A DNA stretch of 64,000 nt from Micromonospora citrea (GCF_900090315.1 NZ_FMHZ01000002.1:3574501-3638500), one strand, 5' to 3'; counted from the stretch's first letter, positions 32,673 to 41,656 are shown. Program-made: numbers and translations. The notes: a model not told the origin generated them from the sequence alone.

Positions 32673-35366
32673 GTGCTGCACGGTCGGACCGACGAGATCG
32701 CCCGGATCGACACGCTGCTCCGGCAGGCGCGGGCCGGGCGCAGCGGGGTGCTCGTGCTGCGGGGCGAGGCCGGGATCGGCAAGTCCGCGCTGCTCGACCA
32801 CGCCGCCCACCTGGCCGGCGACATGCGGGTGCTGCGCACCGACGGGATCGAGTCGGAGGCGGGCTTCCCGTACGCCGGCCTGCACCTGCTCCTCGGCCGG
32901 GAGACCGGCCGGCTGGACGCCCTGCCCGCGCCGCAGGCCCGGGCGCTGCGGGCCGCGCTCGGTCAGGAGGCCGGCGGCGACGACAACCGGTTCCTGGTCG
33001 GACTGGCCGTGCTGAGCCTGCTCGCGGAGCTGGCCGAGGAGCGCCCGCTGCTCTGCCTGGTCGACGACGCGCACTGGCTCGACAGGGCCTCGGCGGAGGC
33101 GCTGCTCTTCGCCGTGCGTCGGCTCGACGCCGAGGCGATCGCGGTCGTCGTCGCGGCCCGCGCCGACGAGCAGTCCCCGTTCGACCCGGCCGGCCTGCCG
33201 GAGCTGCCGATCGGCCCGTTGGACGAGGCGGCCGCCGCCGCCCTGGTCGCGCAACGGCCGGAGCCGGTGCCCGGCTACCTCCGTTCCGACCTGCTCGCTG
33301 AGGCGCAGGGCAACCCGCTCGCCCTGCTGGAACTGCCGCTCGACGGCGAGCCCCGGCGCGTGCCGTCCTCGCGCTACCAACGGCTGCACCAGGTCTTCGC
33401 CGAGCGGGTACGGCGGCTGCCCGAGGCGACCCGGCGGCTGCTCGGCGTCGCCGCCGACGCGTCCACCGCCGACGCCGCCGTGGTGCTCCCGGCCGCCGAG
33501 CGCCTCGACTGCACCCGCGCCGACCTCGCCCCCGCCGAGCAGGCGCAGCTCGTGCGGCTGGCGGAGGGCCGGCTGGTGTTCCGCCACCCGCTGGTGCGTA
33601 CGGCGGTGCGGGAGACCGCGGAGGCCGGCACCCGGACGGCGGCGCACGAGGCGCTCGCGGCGGTCTACGCGGCCCGGGGCGACACCTGCTCGTACGCCTG
33701 GCACCGGTCGGCGATGGCCGTCGGTCCGGACGAGGAAGCGGCGCTCGCTCTGGAGGCCGCCGCCCGGACGGGGACGCCCCGGGTGAGCGCGGCGGCCTCG
33801 GCGATGTACGAGCGGGCCGCCGCGCTCACCGCCGACCGGGCGCGGCGCGGGCAATGGCTGACCACCGCCGCCGAGGCGGCCGCCGACGCCGGCCAGCTGG
33901 ACCGGGCCGCGGCGCTGGCCGACCAGGCCGCCGACTACGTCGCCGATCCCGTGCAGCTGGCCGACATCGCCCTGGTCCGCGCCACGGTGCTGGACTCGCG
34001 GGACCGCCCCAAGGAGGCCCACCGGCTGCTCTCCGACGCGGCCCTGGCGGCGGCCTCCCTCGACCCGCGCCGGGCCGGTCACCTGCTCTTCCGCGCCGGC
34101 CGGGCGGCGGCGCACGCGGACGACCTCGACGCGCTGGAGCGCACCGCCGCGCGGGCCGAGGAACTGGGCGTGCCCAGCGCCCACCTCGTCACCGCGCTGT
34201 CCCAGGTGTTCGCCGCGCAGCACGCCCTCTCCGACGCCTCCGTGGAACCGCTGCGGGTGCTGGTCGGGGAGACGACCGGCTGCGCGCAGCACCTGGAGCT
34301 GCTCGACATCGGCTGGTGGCACCTGATGCTGGCCGACCTCGACAGCGCGTACGACATCGCGGCGCGCCTGGCCGACACGGCCCGCCAGCAGGGCGCCGCC
34401 GGCCTGCTGGCCTCGGTGCTCCCGCTGCTCGCCCGCACCCAGCTCATGTCGGGCCGGCACGACGACGCGGAGGCCAGCGCAACGGAGGGGCTGCGGATCG
34501 CCGCCGACACCGGGCAGCGCCGGCACGCGGTCTACCTGGACACGGTGCTGGCCGCCCTGGCCGCCATGCGGGCTGACGAACAGCGGTGTGCGGAGCTGAC
34601 CGCGGAACCGATCGCGCGGGGCGTGACGCCGGGCAACGTCCACGCGGCGGGCGCGCTGAGCCTGCTGGACCTGGGCCTCGGCCGGTACGAGTCGGCCTTC
34701 GCCCGGCTCTCCGGTGTGTTCGCCGCGCGGCACCGGGGCGGCGCGATGGCCAGCCTTCCCGACCTGGTGGAGGCCGCGGTGCGGGTCGACCGGCCGGCGG
34801 ACGCGCTGCCCGCCGCCCGGCGGTACGCCGAATGGGCCGCGCACGTCCGGCAGCCGTGGACGCGGGCGGTCGCGCTGCGGTCCGAGGCGCTGCTGACCGG
34901 CAACGCCGACGACCGGTACGCCCAGGCCGTCGCGCTGCACCGGCAGGGCGGCCCGCCGTTCGAACGGGCCCGCACCGAGCTGCTGCACGGCGAGTGGCTG
35001 CGCCGCGCGCGCCGGATCAGCGAGGCGCGGATCGTGCTGCACTCGGCGCTGGAGATCTTCGACCGGCTCGAGGCCCGCCCCTGGAGCGCGCGGGCGCGCG
35101 CCGAGCTGCGCGCCGCCGGGGAGAGCGTCCGGGCCGCCGACACGGACGCGGTGCGGCGGCGGTTGACCCCGCAGGAGCACCAGGTGGTGCAGTTGGCGGC
35201 CCGAGGGCTCAGCAACCGGGAGATCGGTGCGCAGTTGTTCCTCAGCCCCCGCACGGTCGGCTACCACCTCTACAAGGCGTACCCGAAGCTGGGCGTCGGC
35301 TCCCGAGGCGAGCTGGCGTCGCTGGTGGCGGACCGGCCGGAGCACGTCTCGCCCGTGGAGGCGTGA
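32673..35366 (+). CDS. LuxR-family transcriptional regulator with AAA/TPR-type sensor region
   Basis: The protein is 897 residues. The N-terminal ATPase has Walker A LRGEAGIGKSALLD (about 26-39) and Walker B LCLVDDAHWLD. A long helical TPR-like middle follows, then a C-terminal LuxR helix-turn-helix: LTPQEHQVVQLAARGLSNRE and IGAQLFLSPRTVGYHLYKAY. This is a large MalT/LAL-type regulator that senses a ligand and activates transcription. TAGCCT at 32659-32664 ends 8 nt before the GTG at 32673, which was chosen as a leaderless start. Its targets are unknown; the divergent promoter upstream is a candidate. Confidence 0.92.
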   Translation: MLHGRTDEIARIDTLLRQARAGRSGVLVLRGEAGIGKSALLDHAAHLAGDMRVLRTDGIESEAGFPYAGLHLLLGRETGRLDALPAPQARALRAALGQEAGGDDNRFLVGLAVLSLLAELAEERPLLCLVDDAHWLDRASAEALLFAVRRLDAEAIAVVVAARADEQSPFDPAGLPELPIGPLDEAAAAALVAQRPEPVPGYLRSDLLAEAQGNPLALLELPLDGEPRRVPSSRYQRLHQVFAERVRRLPEATRRLLGVAADASTADAAVVLPAAERLDCTRADLAPAEQAQLVRLAEGRLVFRHPLVRTAVRETAEAGTRTAAHEALAAVYAARGDTCSYAWHRSAMAVGPDEEAALALEAAARTGTPRVSAAASAMYERAAALTADRARRGQWLTTAAEAAADAGQLDRAAALADQAADYVADPVQLADIALVRATVLDSRDRPKEAHRLLSDAALAAASLDPRRAGHLLFRAGRAAAHADDLDALERTAARAEELGVPSAHLVTALSQVFAAQHALSDASVEPLRVLVGETTGCAQHLELLDIGWWHLMLADLDSAYDIAARLADTARQQGAAGLLASVLPLLARTQLMSGRHDDAEASATEGLRIAADTGQRRHAVYLDTVLAALAAMRADEQRCAELTAEPIARGVTPGNVHAAGALSLLDLGLGRYESAFARLSGVFAARHRGGAMASLPDLVEAAVRVDRPADALPAARRYAEWAAHVRQPWTRAVALRSEALLTGNADDRYAQAVALHRQGGPPFERARTELLHGEWLRRARRISEARIVLHSALEIFDRLEARPWSARARAELRAAGESVRAADTDAVRRRLTPQEHQVVQLAARGLSNREIGAQLFLSPRTVGYHLYKAYPKLGVGSRGELASLVADRPEHVSPVEA

Positions 35367-35398
35367 GCGGTCCGAGCTGGGGCGTCACGCTCCGTGTC

Positions 35399-35424
35399 TG
35401 TGGATAACCCGCGTGTCGTCCACA
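35399..35424. promoter_or_regulatory. Converging pair of DnaA-box-like sites
   Basis: TGTGGATAA (35399-35407) is the reverse complement of the canonical DnaA box TTATCCACA, and TCGTCCACA (35416-35424) is an 8/9 match in the opposite orientation. They lie between the LuxR gene and the DUF4192 gene, away from any other replication gene. Whether DnaA binds here is untested. Confidence 0.45.
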
Positions 35425-35465
35425 GGGGCGGCGGGCGGCCCGCCCCGGGTCGCAGGCTGCCAGCC

Positions 35466-36506
35466 ATGACCCCGACCGACCGCCCCCGCCTCACCGTCCG
35501 CTCCCCGGCCGACCTCATCGCCGCCGTGCCCTACCTGCTGGGTTTCCACCCGGCCGACAGCGTCGTCGTGGTGGCGATGCGGGCCCGCCGGATCACCTTC
35601 GCCGCCCGGGCCGACCTGCCCGACCTCGCCGACCCGGGCGACGCCGCCCGGCACCTCGCCGGCGTCGTCGCCCGGCAGAGCGCCGAGACCGCCACGGTCC
35701 TGGGCTACGGCCCGGCCGCCCGGGTCACCCCGGCGGTCGACGCCGTGCGCGCCGCGCTGACCGGGGCCGGGTTGCCCGTGCTCGACGCCCTCCGCGTCAC
35801 CGGGGGCCGCTACTGGTCGTACGTCTGCACCGAGCCGGAGTGCTGCCCGCCGGAGGGCAGGCCCTTCGACGCCGGCGCCAGCGAGGTCAGCGCCGCGGCC
35901 GTCTTCGCCGGCCAGGTCGCCCTGCCCGACCGGGCCGCCCTCGTCGCGCAGGTCGCCCCGGTCACCGGTCCCGCCCGCTCGGCCGTACGCCGGGCCACCG
36001 CCCGCGCCGAGCGGCGCCTGGCGGCACTGCTGCACAAGGCCCCGGCGGCCGACCTGCGCAGCGGGCGGGCGGTCCGGGCCACCGGGGCTGCGGCCGTACG
36101 CGGCGCGCTGCGCCGGCACCGGCGGGGGCAGCCGCTCGGCGACGACGAGGTGGCCTGGCTGAGCCTGCTGCTGACCCACGTGCCGGTGCGCGACCACGCC
36201 TGGGAGCGCACCGACGGGCGCGACGAGGACATCGCGCTCTGGGCCGACGTGCTGCGCCGCGCCGAGCCGGAGCTGACCGCCGCGCCGGCCGCGCTGCTGG
36301 CGTTCGCGGCCTGGCGGGCGGGGCAGGGCGCGTTGGCGGCGGTGGCCCTGGAGCGGGGCCTGGCCGAGCACCCCGACTACCCGCTGGCGCTGCTCCTCGA
36401 CGACCTGCTGCGCCGGGGCGTGCCACCGTCCGAGCTGGACGGCTGGCCGGCAGTCGGCGCGACGGGCGTCGTGCGCCGCAGACGCAGCCGGGGCGGCCCC
36501 CGGTGA
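35466..36506 (+). CDS. DUF4192 family protein
   Basis: The protein is 346 residues from the ATG at 35466. The conserved opening LTVRSPADLIAAVPYLLGFH and the VVVVAMRARRITFAARADLPDLADP segment (partly shown) identify the actinobacterial DUF4192 family. A Cys-containing loop (YWSYVCTEPECCPPEGRPFD) is present. No catalytic motif or membrane helix is visible. The biological role of the family is unknown. A longer in-frame start at 35394 would overlap the DnaA-box-like pair and was not chosen. Confidence 0.9.
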   Translation: MTPTDRPRLTVRSPADLIAAVPYLLGFHPADSVVVVAMRARRITFAARADLPDLADPGDAARHLAGVVARQSAETATVLGYGPAARVTPAVDAVRAALTGAGLPVLDALRVTGGRYWSYVCTEPECCPPEGRPFDAGASEVSAAAVFAGQVALPDRAALVAQVAPVTGPARSAVRRATARAERRLAALLHKAPAADLRSGRAVRATGAAAVRGALRRHRRGQPLGDDEVAWLSLLLTHVPVRDHAWERTDGRDEDIALWADVLRRAEPELTAAPAALLAFAAWRAGQGALAAVALERGLAEHPDYPLALLLDDLLRRGVPPSELDGWPAVGATGVVRRRRSRGGPR

Positions 36507-36659
36507 GCCGGCAGACGTGCTCGGCTCGACGGATTGTTCGCCTCCTACCCGTGCTCGATCGACCGCAGGAAGTGGTGCATCCCTGAAGCCGGATTGCCGT
36601 TCGGAAAGACGAGCGGCACGGGCCGTCGAAGACACCGACCGGCGGGTAGGGTCGGCCGG

Positions 36660-37616
36660 GTGGACCTGGACGACACCGCCGCCCGGCTCGGGGTGCCCGT
36701 CGAGGACGTCGAGCGGGTGCACCGGCTCGCCGGTGACCGGCCGTCGGCCCCGATGCCCGCCAAGGCCGATGCGCCCGCGCTCCTCGACCGGCTCGCGGTG
36801 CGACCGGACGACGCCGCCGAGATCATGGCGGGCTGGCCCGACCCCGACTCTCCACTGTGGATGCCGGAGCTTCGCTGGCTGCTCGACCGCTCGATCGCGC
36901 TGGTCCGCGCCGACCTCGGGGGCCACGCCTGGCTGCCGCCCGGCCCCGCGCTGCCGCGCGACCGGAGCCCCGCCTGGCGGCATCTCTACGTGTACGCGTA
37001 CCTGGCCCTGGTCGACGTCGTCAGGGGATACCACCGCGACCACGGCATCCCCGACGCCGTGTCCTGGGCGACCCTCGCCGACCTGGGCCGCAACCTCGCG
37101 ATCGACAGGCGGATGCACCGCGAGGGCTGGCCGGTCATGCAGAGCTGGCTCACGCTGCACGCGCGCGGCGGCCTCTACGAGCTGGGCCGGTTGCAGTACC
37201 AGCGCGGCGGCACCGCCCTCGACCTGCACATCCCCGAGTCGGGGCCGATGACCCCGGAGGCGGTCGCGGCGTCGCTCGACGAGGCCCGCGCCTTCTTCCC
37301 GCGCCACTTTCCCGACGAGCACTACACGGCGTTCGCCTGCGGCTCCTGGCTGCTCGACCCGCAGTTGCTGGAATACCTGCCCGAGGATTCCAACATCGTC
37401 CGGTTCCAGCGGATGTTCGAGCTGGAGCCCTACGAGGAGCCGGAGGGGTTGGACGCCGACGTCGAGGTGCTGCGGTTCGTGTTCCGCAGCCTGACCACGC
37501 CGCTCGACCAACTGCCGCGCCGCACCGTGCTCCAGCGCGCGATCATCGACCACCTCGCGGCTGGGCGGCACTGGCAGATCCGCCGGGGCAGATTCCCGAT
37601 CCGGCCCCGCCCTTAG
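36660..37616 (+). CDS. Acyltransferase-domain protein (NAT_N / GNAT-like C-terminal)
   Basis: The protein is 318 residues. The N-terminal half has LDDTAARLGVPVEDVERVHRL (a helix-turn-helix-like start) and YAYLALVDVVRGYHRDHGIP; the C-terminal half has YELGRLQYQRGGTALDLHIPE and a CoA-binding-like ARAFFPRHFPDEHYTAFACGSW (partly shown). This matches actinobacterial N-acyltransferases with an N-terminal helical domain and a GNAT-like C-terminal domain. The acyl donor and acceptor are unknown. TAGGGT at 36647-36652 ends 7 nt before the GTG start. It converges on the DUF397 gene with overlapping stops. Confidence 0.8.
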   Translation: MDLDDTAARLGVPVEDVERVHRLAGDRPSAPMPAKADAPALLDRLAVRPDDAAEIMAGWPDPDSPLWMPELRWLLDRSIALVRADLGGHAWLPPGPALPRDRSPAWRHLYVYAYLALVDVVRGYHRDHGIPDAVSWATLADLGRNLAIDRRMHREGWPVMQSWLTLHARGGLYELGRLQYQRGGTALDLHIPESGPMTPEAVAASLDEARAFFPRHFPDEHYTAFACGSWLLDPQLLEYLPEDSNIVRFQRMFELEPYEEPEGLDADVEVLRFVFRSLTTPLDQLPRRTVLQRAIIDHLAAGRHWQIRRGRFPIRPRP

Positions 37617-37828
37617 CTCGACTGTCGGCTCGGCGAGAGGCACCGATCCAGCCGGGTGACGAAGGCGCGCCACGCCGCCGGCGCGAGGGTGAGGGCCGGG
37701 CCGGACGGGTCCTTGGAGTCGCGGACGGCGACGACGCCAGGAAGATTGCCCGCGACCTCGACGCAGTTGCCGCCGTTGGAGCTGCTGCGGGTGCTCTTGC
37801 GCCAACGGGCGCCGGTCAGGTCAGCCAT
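37613..37828 (-). CDS. DUF397 protein
   Basis: The protein is 71 residues with the DUF397 signature WRKSTRSSSNGGNCVEVAGN, VAVRDSKDPSGPALTL and AWRAFVTRL. These small proteins are paired with XRE/DUF5753 regulators in actinobacteria, as in Streptomyces BldB/WhiJ-like systems, and may act as their partner. Its start overlaps the end of the regulator gene by 13 bp. The regulator here is frameshifted, so this may be an orphan partner. Confidence 0.92.
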   Translation of the reverse strand: MADLTGARWRKSTRSSSNGGNCVEVAGNLPGVVAVRDSKDPSGPALTLAPAAWRAFVTRLDRCLSPSRQSS

Positions 37829-38563
37829 GCTCGCGCTCTCAGGAAGTCGATGGACTGGTCTCGCGGAAGCGCTACCGACCTCACGGTATCCCAGACCGCC
37901 CGGAGCGGAGCAACGTCGTTTGTGATGCGCCCGGCAGCCTGGTCGTCCAGATAGCCGACATCTTCGCCATCCATCGTGGTGGCTATGACGAACGGTCCGG
38001 CCTGGCCGGGATGCAGCCCCGCGCCGAGCGGGATGACGTGCACCATCACGTGCGGTCGCTGAGCCATCGTCGCGAGGTGATCAAGCTGCGGATGCATGAT
38101 GTCGGGGTCCTCTCGGCGCAGGGCCGCCTCGTCGATGACGAAGACTGCCAGCGGCGAGCGGGAGCGCTCGGAGACGGCGGCCTGTCGCCGTAGGCGCGTT
38201 TCGACGTAGGTGGTGGCGTCCGCGATCAGCGGACCGCTCATGAGGACCGCGCGGGCGTAGGCCTCTGTCTGTAACAACCCCGGGATGACGGATGACTCGT
38301 AGCACCGAAGGCCGACCGCCTCGCGCTCGATGTCGGTCCACGGCCGGAACCATGCTGGTTCGCGTGGCCGCAGAACGTCCGGCCAAAGCTCGACAACGTC
38401 CTTCCTGAGGATCGCGGCCACCTGGGCCCGATGGCGGGTCTGGGGAATCCGTTCCGTGACTTACCCACCGCGCGGCGGTCTTCGGATCGACACCGATCTG
38501 AGCAGCGAGGCTCTCAGCCGTCTCGCCCACCTCGGCCATGGCTGCCCGTACCGCCTGGTTCAT
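37816..38563 (-). pseudogene. XRE/DUF5753 regulator, disrupted by a single-base frameshift
   Basis: The N-terminal helix-turn-helix begins at the ATG at 38563 (MNQAVRAAMAEVGETAES...QIGVDPKTAARWVSHG). It reads on in the wrong frame after about 38455. The DUF5753 part (ILRKDVVELWPDVLRPREPAW to FLRARAWLT) is in another frame. Removing one T from 38452-38453 (one A on the coding strand, in GGAACGG) would rejoin SHG-RIPQTRHRAQ and restore a ~248-residue protein, the normal size. The rest of both parts is intact, so this is a recent mutation, an assembly error, or a phase-variable site. The gene precedes the DUF397 gene. Confidence 0.82.
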
Positions 38564-38760
38564 CCCTTGCCTCTCATCGAACGTCCCGAACATCCGAAGC
38601 ACATACCGCAACGCAGTGTGTTCGATCCACAACCCTCGGCAAGGTGGGTGGCGTGGCGGCGCGGTCGGTGGAGGCGATGACCCGGTGGCCGCGTCAGCGG
38701 GGGTCGTCTCGACAGGGAGGGCGGGGCGGCCCCACTCCGACGCACGAGGGAGGGTCCACC

Positions 38761-38988
38761 GTGGTGCACCTGGCGGCAGGCATGACGATCCGCGTTCCCG
38801 AGGACGCGTACCGCTTCGGCACCGGGCCGCTGACCCTGGCCGTCACCGAGGTGATCAGCAGGGGCCCGTTCGAGGGGCACGAGTGGGCCGAGCTGCGCGG
38901 GCACGGCGTACGCGAGGACGGCACGCGGGCCTCCCGCGAACGCTTCGCGTTCGTCCGCGTCGACCGGGTCCGGGTGGTGGACCGGTGA
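38761..38988 (+). CDS. Small hypothetical protein
   Basis: This is a 75-residue protein from a GTG at 38761, with GAGGGAGG about 5 nt upstream. It has a compact mixed composition (VHLAAGMTIRVPEDAYRFG; TEVISRGPFEGHEWAELRG) with no membrane helix or Cys. Its stop overlaps the next gene start (GTGA), so the two are translationally coupled. It is divergent from the frameshifted XRE regulator, an arrangement seen with actinobacterial XRE/DUF397 loci. No family is recognised. Confidence 0.75.
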   Translation: MVHLAAGMTIRVPEDAYRFGTGPLTLAVTEVISRGPFEGHEWAELRGHGVREDGTRASRERFAFVRVDRVRVVDR

Positions 38989-39233
38989 GCCGTCGGCGCG
39001 AGCACCTGCCCACCCGGCCCACCTGGCGGTGCGCGGCCTGCGGCATCGCCTGGCCGTGTTCGGCGGCGAAGCTGCGGCTGCTCGCCGAGTACCGGACGGA
39101 CCGGCCGGGGCTGCTGGTCCACCTGGCGGCCCTTCAGGCCGAGGCGGGCGAGCAACTCGCGGCGCTGGACCGCGCCCCGACGCCGGGCGACCTTGCCGAG
39201 CGCTTCATCTCCTGGGCGCGGGCGCGCGGGTAG
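38985..39233 (+). CDS. Small putative zinc-binding protein
   Basis: The protein is 82 residues from a GTG overlapping the previous stop. Near the N-terminus it has C16-x2-C19-x5-C25 (WRCAACGIAWPC), possibly a partial metal or redox site, followed by helical sequence (AAKLRLLAEYRTDRPGLLVH, AGEQLAALDRAPTPGDLAER). No HTH or membrane helix is apparent. It probably acts with the preceding small protein. I do not recognise a named family. Confidence 0.72.
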   Translation: MSRRREHLPTRPTWRCAACGIAWPCSAAKLRLLAEYRTDRPGLLVHLAALQAEAGEQLAALDRAPTPGDLAERFISWARARG

Positions 39234-39348
39234 CCGGCGTGGCGCGGGTCCGTCGAAGGATGTAGCCGACGTTCGTCCCGTGGGGCGACCTGACCGGCTC
39301 CGCGCCGCCCGAGAATGATCACATGCCGCTACTCCTGCACGGTCCGGC

Positions 39349-40059
39349 ATGAGCGTCGCACTGCTGCTCTCGCTCGCGGGCCTGGCCCTGGTCGACAGCA
39401 CCAGCATCGGCACGCTCTTCATCCCGGTCTGGCTGCTGCTGGCTCCGGGCAGGGTCAGCGTCCGACGGATCCTGGCCTACCTCGGCACCATCACCGCGTT
39501 CTACTTCGCCGTCGGGCTGCTGCTGGTCCTCGGCGGCGCCCGGCTGGCCGACGTCCTCGGCGGGGCGCTGGACAACCGGCCGGTGCTCTGGGCGCAGCTC
39601 GCCCTCGGGGTCGGCCTGTTCGCGCTGAGTTTCCGCTACGACGGCAAGCGCCGCCCGCGCGGCGGCGGGGTGCTGCGGTGGCGGGACCGGGTCGCCGGCG
39701 GGGACTCCTCGGTGCGCTGGCTGGTCGGGCTGGCACTGCTCGCGGCGCTCGCCGAGGTGGCGACGATGCTGCCGTACCTCGGCGCGATCGGCCTGCTGAC
39801 CACCTCCGGGCTCGGCGCGGGGAGCGTGGTGGGCCTGCTCGCCGGCTACTGCCTGGTGATGGTGCTGCCGGCGGTGCTGCTGCTGGCCGCCCGGGTGGCC
39901 TGGCCGAGGCTGGTCGAGCCGGTGCTGGCCCGGCTCAACGCCTGGATCGTGCGTAGCTCCGGCGGCATGCTGGGCTGGATCTTCGGCATCGCCGGGTTCC
40001 TGCTGGCCAGGGACGCCGCCGTCCGGCTGGGCTTGTTCGACACGTGGATCAGGTTGTGA
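39349..40059 (+). CDS. GAP-family (SAP-like) six-helix membrane protein
   Basis: The protein is 236 residues with about six hydrophobic helices. The opening LSLAGLALVDSTSIGTLFIP and WLLGLALLAALAEVATMLPY-type segment in the middle match the GAP/Sap family, whose mycobacterial members address glycolipids to the cell surface. The substrate here is unknown. No clear leaderless hexamer or strong SD was seen. It converges on fdhD, with the two coding regions overlapping by 11 bp. Confidence 0.82.
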   Translation: MSVALLLSLAGLALVDSTSIGTLFIPVWLLLAPGRVSVRRILAYLGTITAFYFAVGLLLVLGGARLADVLGGALDNRPVLWAQLALGVGLFALSFRYDGKRRPRGGGVLRWRDRVAGGDSSVRWLVGLALLAALAEVATMLPYLGAIGLLTTSGLGAGSVVGLLAGYCLVMVLPAVLLLAARVAWPRLVEPVLARLNAWIVRSSGGMLGWIFGIAGFLLARDAAVRLGLFDTWIRL

Positions 40060-40903
40060 CCCGCCGCGGGTGGGCGTAGACGTTCATGGCCCGGTCGCGC
40101 AGGAAGCCGACCAGGGTCAGCCCGGCCTCCTCGGCCAGCTCCGCCGCCAGCGTGCTGGGCGCGGAGACCGCCGCCAGCAGCGGCACGCCCGCCATCCACG
40201 CCTTCTGGGTCAGCTCGAAGCTCGCCCGCCCGGAGACCAGCAGCACGTGCCCGGCCAGCGGCAGCCGCCGCTCGCGGACCGCCCAGCCGACCACCTTGTC
40301 GACGGCGTTGTGCCGGCCGACGTCCTCGCGCAGCACGACCAACTCGCCGTCGGCCGTGAACAGGCCCGCCGCGTGCAGCCCGCCCGTGCGGTCGAAGCCG
40401 CGCTGCGCCGCGCGCAGCCGCTGCGGCAGCTCGACCAGGACCGCCGCCGGCACCGTCAGCGGGTCGTCGCCGACCGCGAAGAGCGATCGGGTACGCACCG
40501 CGTCGATGCTCGCCTTGCCGCACACCCCGCAGGCGCTGGTGGTGTGGAAGTTCCGGGTCGGGTCGGCGGCCGGCTCGGGCACGCCGGGCGACAGCACCAC
40601 GTCCACCACGTTGTACGTGTTGGGCGTCTCCGCGCCGGCGCAGAGCTGCGCGGTGTGCACGTCGTCGGCGGAGCGGACCAGCCCCTCGGTCAACAGGAAG
40701 CCGATCGCCAGGTCGAGGTCGTCGCCGGGCGTACGCATGGTGACGGCGAGCGGCCGCCGCCGGCCGGGACCGGGCGGGCCGACGCGGATCTCCAGCGGCT
40801 CCTCGACGGCCAGGCTGTCCTGCCGGCGTACCGAGGTGCGACCGGTGGCCGCCGCGTCGAGGTCGACGCGGAGCACGCCGCGCCGGTCAGTAGCCCGTCC
40901 CAT
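40049..40903 (-). CDS. fdhD: Formate dehydrogenase accessory sulphurtransferase FdhD
   Basis: The protein is 284 residues from an ATG at 40903. FdhD transfers sulphur from a cysteine desulphurase to the molybdenum centre of formate dehydrogenases. Hallmarks are TTSACGVCGKASIDAV, with the reactive CxxC, VLREDVGRHNAVDKVVGWA, and LLVSGRASFELTQKAWMAGV. The C-terminal AMNVYAHPRRV is typical. No formate dehydrogenase is in the window. It is divergent from mobA across a 51-bp spacer in which CAGGAT ends 6 nt before its ATG. Confidence 0.95.
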   Translation of the reverse strand: MGRATDRRGVLRVDLDAAATGRTSVRRQDSLAVEEPLEIRVGPPGPGRRRPLAVTMRTPGDDLDLAIGFLLTEGLVRSADDVHTAQLCAGAETPNTYNVVDVVLSPGVPEPAADPTRNFHTTSACGVCGKASIDAVRTRSLFAVGDDPLTVPAAVLVELPQRLRAAQRGFDRTGGLHAAGLFTADGELVVLREDVGRHNAVDKVVGWAVRERRLPLAGHVLLVSGRASFELTQKAWMAGVPLLAAVSAPSTLAAELAEEAGLTLVGFLRDRAMNVYAHPRRVTT

Positions 40904-40954
40904 CCCGCCATCCTGCACCCCGCACCTGGGCCGTCGCACGGCTACCGTGGCCGG

Positions 40955-41656
40955 GTGGACGCGTACGCGGCGGTGGTGCTGGCGGGTGGGGCCGCCCGCC
41001 GGATGGGGGGCCTGGACAAGCCCGCCCGGCCGGTCGGCGGTCGACCCATGCGGGACCGCGTGCTGGCCGCCGTCGCCGATGCCGCCTCGCGCGTCGTGGT
41101 CGGCCCGCCCGCGGCGGTGCCCGCCGGGGTGCGGGTGACCCGGGAGGAGCCGCCGGGCGGCGGGCCGGTCGCCGCCGTCGCCGCCGGGCTGGCCCTGGTC
41201 GACGCCGGTACGCCGGTGGTCGCCCTGCTCGCCGCCGACCTGCCGCTGCTCACCCGCGCCGCCGTCGGCGTGCTGCTCGACCGGCTCGACGCCGGTCACG
41301 ACGGGGCCTGCTTCGTCGACGACGAGGGACGCCGGCAGACGCTCTGCGGGGTGTGGCGGGCGGCCCCGCTGCGGGCCGCCCTGGCCCGCCTCGCCGCCGG
41401 GCTGGCCGCCGGCGGGAAGGCCGTCGAGCGCGCCGAGCGGGCCGCCCCCGGGAAGGCCGTCGAGCGCGCCGGGCTGGCCGACGGCGGGAAGGCCGGTGGA
41501 CGGGGCGGCGCCGCGCCGCTCGCCGGAACCTCGATCCGGGCGCTGCTCGCCGGGCTGCGGGTCCGCGAGGTGCCGTGGACGGGTGCCGGCCCGCCGCCCT
41601 GGTTCGACTGCGACACTGACGAGGACGTACGCCGGGCGGAGGAGTGGGCGCGATGA
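40955..41656 (+). CDS. mobA: Molybdenum cofactor guanylyltransferase MobA
   Basis: The protein is 233 residues. The nucleotidyltransferase motif is VVLAGGAARRMGGLDKPARP, with ALLAADLPLLT and the GVWRAAPLRAAL segment later. MobA adds GMP to molybdopterin to form the bis-MGD cofactor used by formate dehydrogenase and nitrate reductase, which fits its pairing with fdhD. Residues about 154-190 are an unusual insertion of 12-residue units (GKAVERAERAAP; GKAVERAGLADG), absent from typical MobA. TACCGT at 40943-40948 ends 6 nt before the GTG. The stop overlaps the next ATG. Confidence 0.92.
   Translation: MDAYAAVVLAGGAARRMGGLDKPARPVGGRPMRDRVLAAVADAASRVVVGPPAAVPAGVRVTREEPPGGGPVAAVAAGLALVDAGTPVVALLAADLPLLTRAAVGVLLDRLDAGHDGACFVDDEGRRQTLCGVWRAAPLRAALARLAAGLAAGGKAVERAERAAPGKAVERAGLADGGKAGGRGGAAPLAGTSIRALLAGLRVREVPWTGAGPPPWFDCDTDEDVRRAEEWAR
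41414..41521 (+). repeat. 36-bp tandem repeat in mobA
   Basis: GGGAAGGCC starts units at 41414, 41450 and 41486; the first two share most of their sequence and the third decays. The 36-bp period adds 12 residues per copy and keeps the frame. Confidence 0.8.

Noticed and set aside
34586..35407. Arg/Ala-rich frame within the LuxR gene
   Set aside because: It is a shadow of the LuxR/ATPase gene; the chosen frame has complete Walker and HTH motifs.
37613..37828. Toxin-antitoxin pair at the DUF397 locus
   Set aside because: DUF397 and DUF5753 form a known regulator-partner pair, and no toxin motif is seen.
38081..38632. Separate 183-residue gene at the XRE locus
   Set aside because: Its N-terminal 60 residues are the regulator HTH and the rest is out of frame. 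It is better explained by a frameshift.
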